DNA of 64,000 bases, taken from Billgrantia zhangzhouensis. GTDB taxonomy: Bacteria; Pseudomonadota; Gammaproteobacteria; Pseudomonadales; Halomonadaceae. Under the pieces are notes generated by a model that searched no databases, was not told where the DNA came from, and saw only the letters and a list, made by a program, of their open reading frames with translations. Below are positions 63,821 to 64,000 of the stretch, one piece after another (position 1 is the stretch's first letter; every line of letters begins with the position of its first letter). The DNA lies in the NCBI RefSeq assembly GCF_021404465.1, contig NZ_JABFTT010000003.1:186001-250000 (forward strand), written 5' to 3'. The translations under genes were made by a program, and so were the position numbers.

Positions 63821-63833
63821 AGGGAGAGACACG

Positions 63834-64000
63834 ATGAGCCAACGAACCATCGGCGTGGTCGGTGCCGGCACCATGGGGCAGGGCATCGCCCAGGTCCTGA
63901 TCACCAACGGTTTCCCCGTGCAGCTCTACGACGTGGCCGACGAGCAGCTCGGCCGGGCGCAGGCCGCCATCGACAAGGGGCTGGGCAAGCTCGTCGCCAA
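63834..64000 (+). CDS. 3-hydroxyacyl-CoA dehydrogenase, 3'-truncated
   Basis: The first 55 codons only; the window ends inside the gene. The NAD-binding fold GVVGAGTMGQGIAQVL and the following Asp of LYDVADEQL are typical of FadB-N/PaaH/HBD enzymes. AGGGAGAG sits just upstream of ATG 63834, 13 bases after the ligase stop, so it belongs to the same operon. Confidence 0.88.
   Translation, partial: MSQRTIGVVGAGTMGQGIAQVLITNGFPVQLYDVADEQLGRAQAAIDKGLGKLVA

Overview
The window is GC-rich bacterial chromosome that reads like a halophilic gammaproteobacterium of the Halomonadaceae (Halomonas and relatives). This placement is inferred from protein character and gene content, not from a marker gene. 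It is gene-dense, with about 52 protein genes. No rRNA, tRNA, CRISPR array, insertion sequence or prophage was seen, and no gene-free stretch exceeds 300 bases.

Region 1 (1-10.5 kb) is a sugar operon. It holds two ABC permeases (the first cut by the window edge), a GH43 beta-xylosidase, an MsmK/UgpC-type ATPase, an aldose epimerase, a maltoporin-like porin, an MFS sugar porter, a xylonate-type dehydratase and an SMP-30 lactonase. Together these fit uptake of xylo-oligosaccharides, hydrolysis to xylose and oxidative (non-phosphorylating) breakdown. The xylose dehydrogenase and the late pathway steps are not in view.

Region 2 (10.5-17.8 kb) has argE, katG and a class II Fic AMP-transferase. 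The fic promoter carries four regularly spaced 25-bp dyads. Two small unknown genes, a secreted alpha/beta hydrolase and a YCII-domain protein follow.

Region 3 (17.9-31.3 kb) has sbcCD, endonuclease V, a DUF1415 protein, an aldo/keto reductase, an OsmC protein, a glutamine-amidotransferase/amidoligase pair, an MscS-type channel and a large unknown membrane protein.

Region 4 (31.3-44.4 kb) has a class V aminotransferase with three tandem 14-bp repeats upstream, a methyltransferase, a polyamine-type ABC transporter with a ThiO-like oxidase, ackA-pta, an EamA transporter and a small outer-membrane beta-barrel protein.

Region 5 (44.4-54.6 kb) has an orphan DUF1887 (VC1899/Card1-like) protein whose nuclease motif looks destroyed, a tenA-thiC operon under a TPP riboswitch, and an envelope operon (small membrane protein, LpxL-like acyltransferase, giant AsmA/YdbH-like protein). 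A VOC protein and a methyltransferase follow.

Region 6 (54.6-64 kb) is an arginine deiminase operon (arcD-arcA-arcC, without arcB) behind a perfect FNR/ANR box at a class II activating position. It is followed by an MFS transporter and an acyl-CoA dehydrogenase, acyl-CoA ligase and 3-hydroxyacyl-CoA dehydrogenase series (beta-oxidation or DmdC/DmdB-like).
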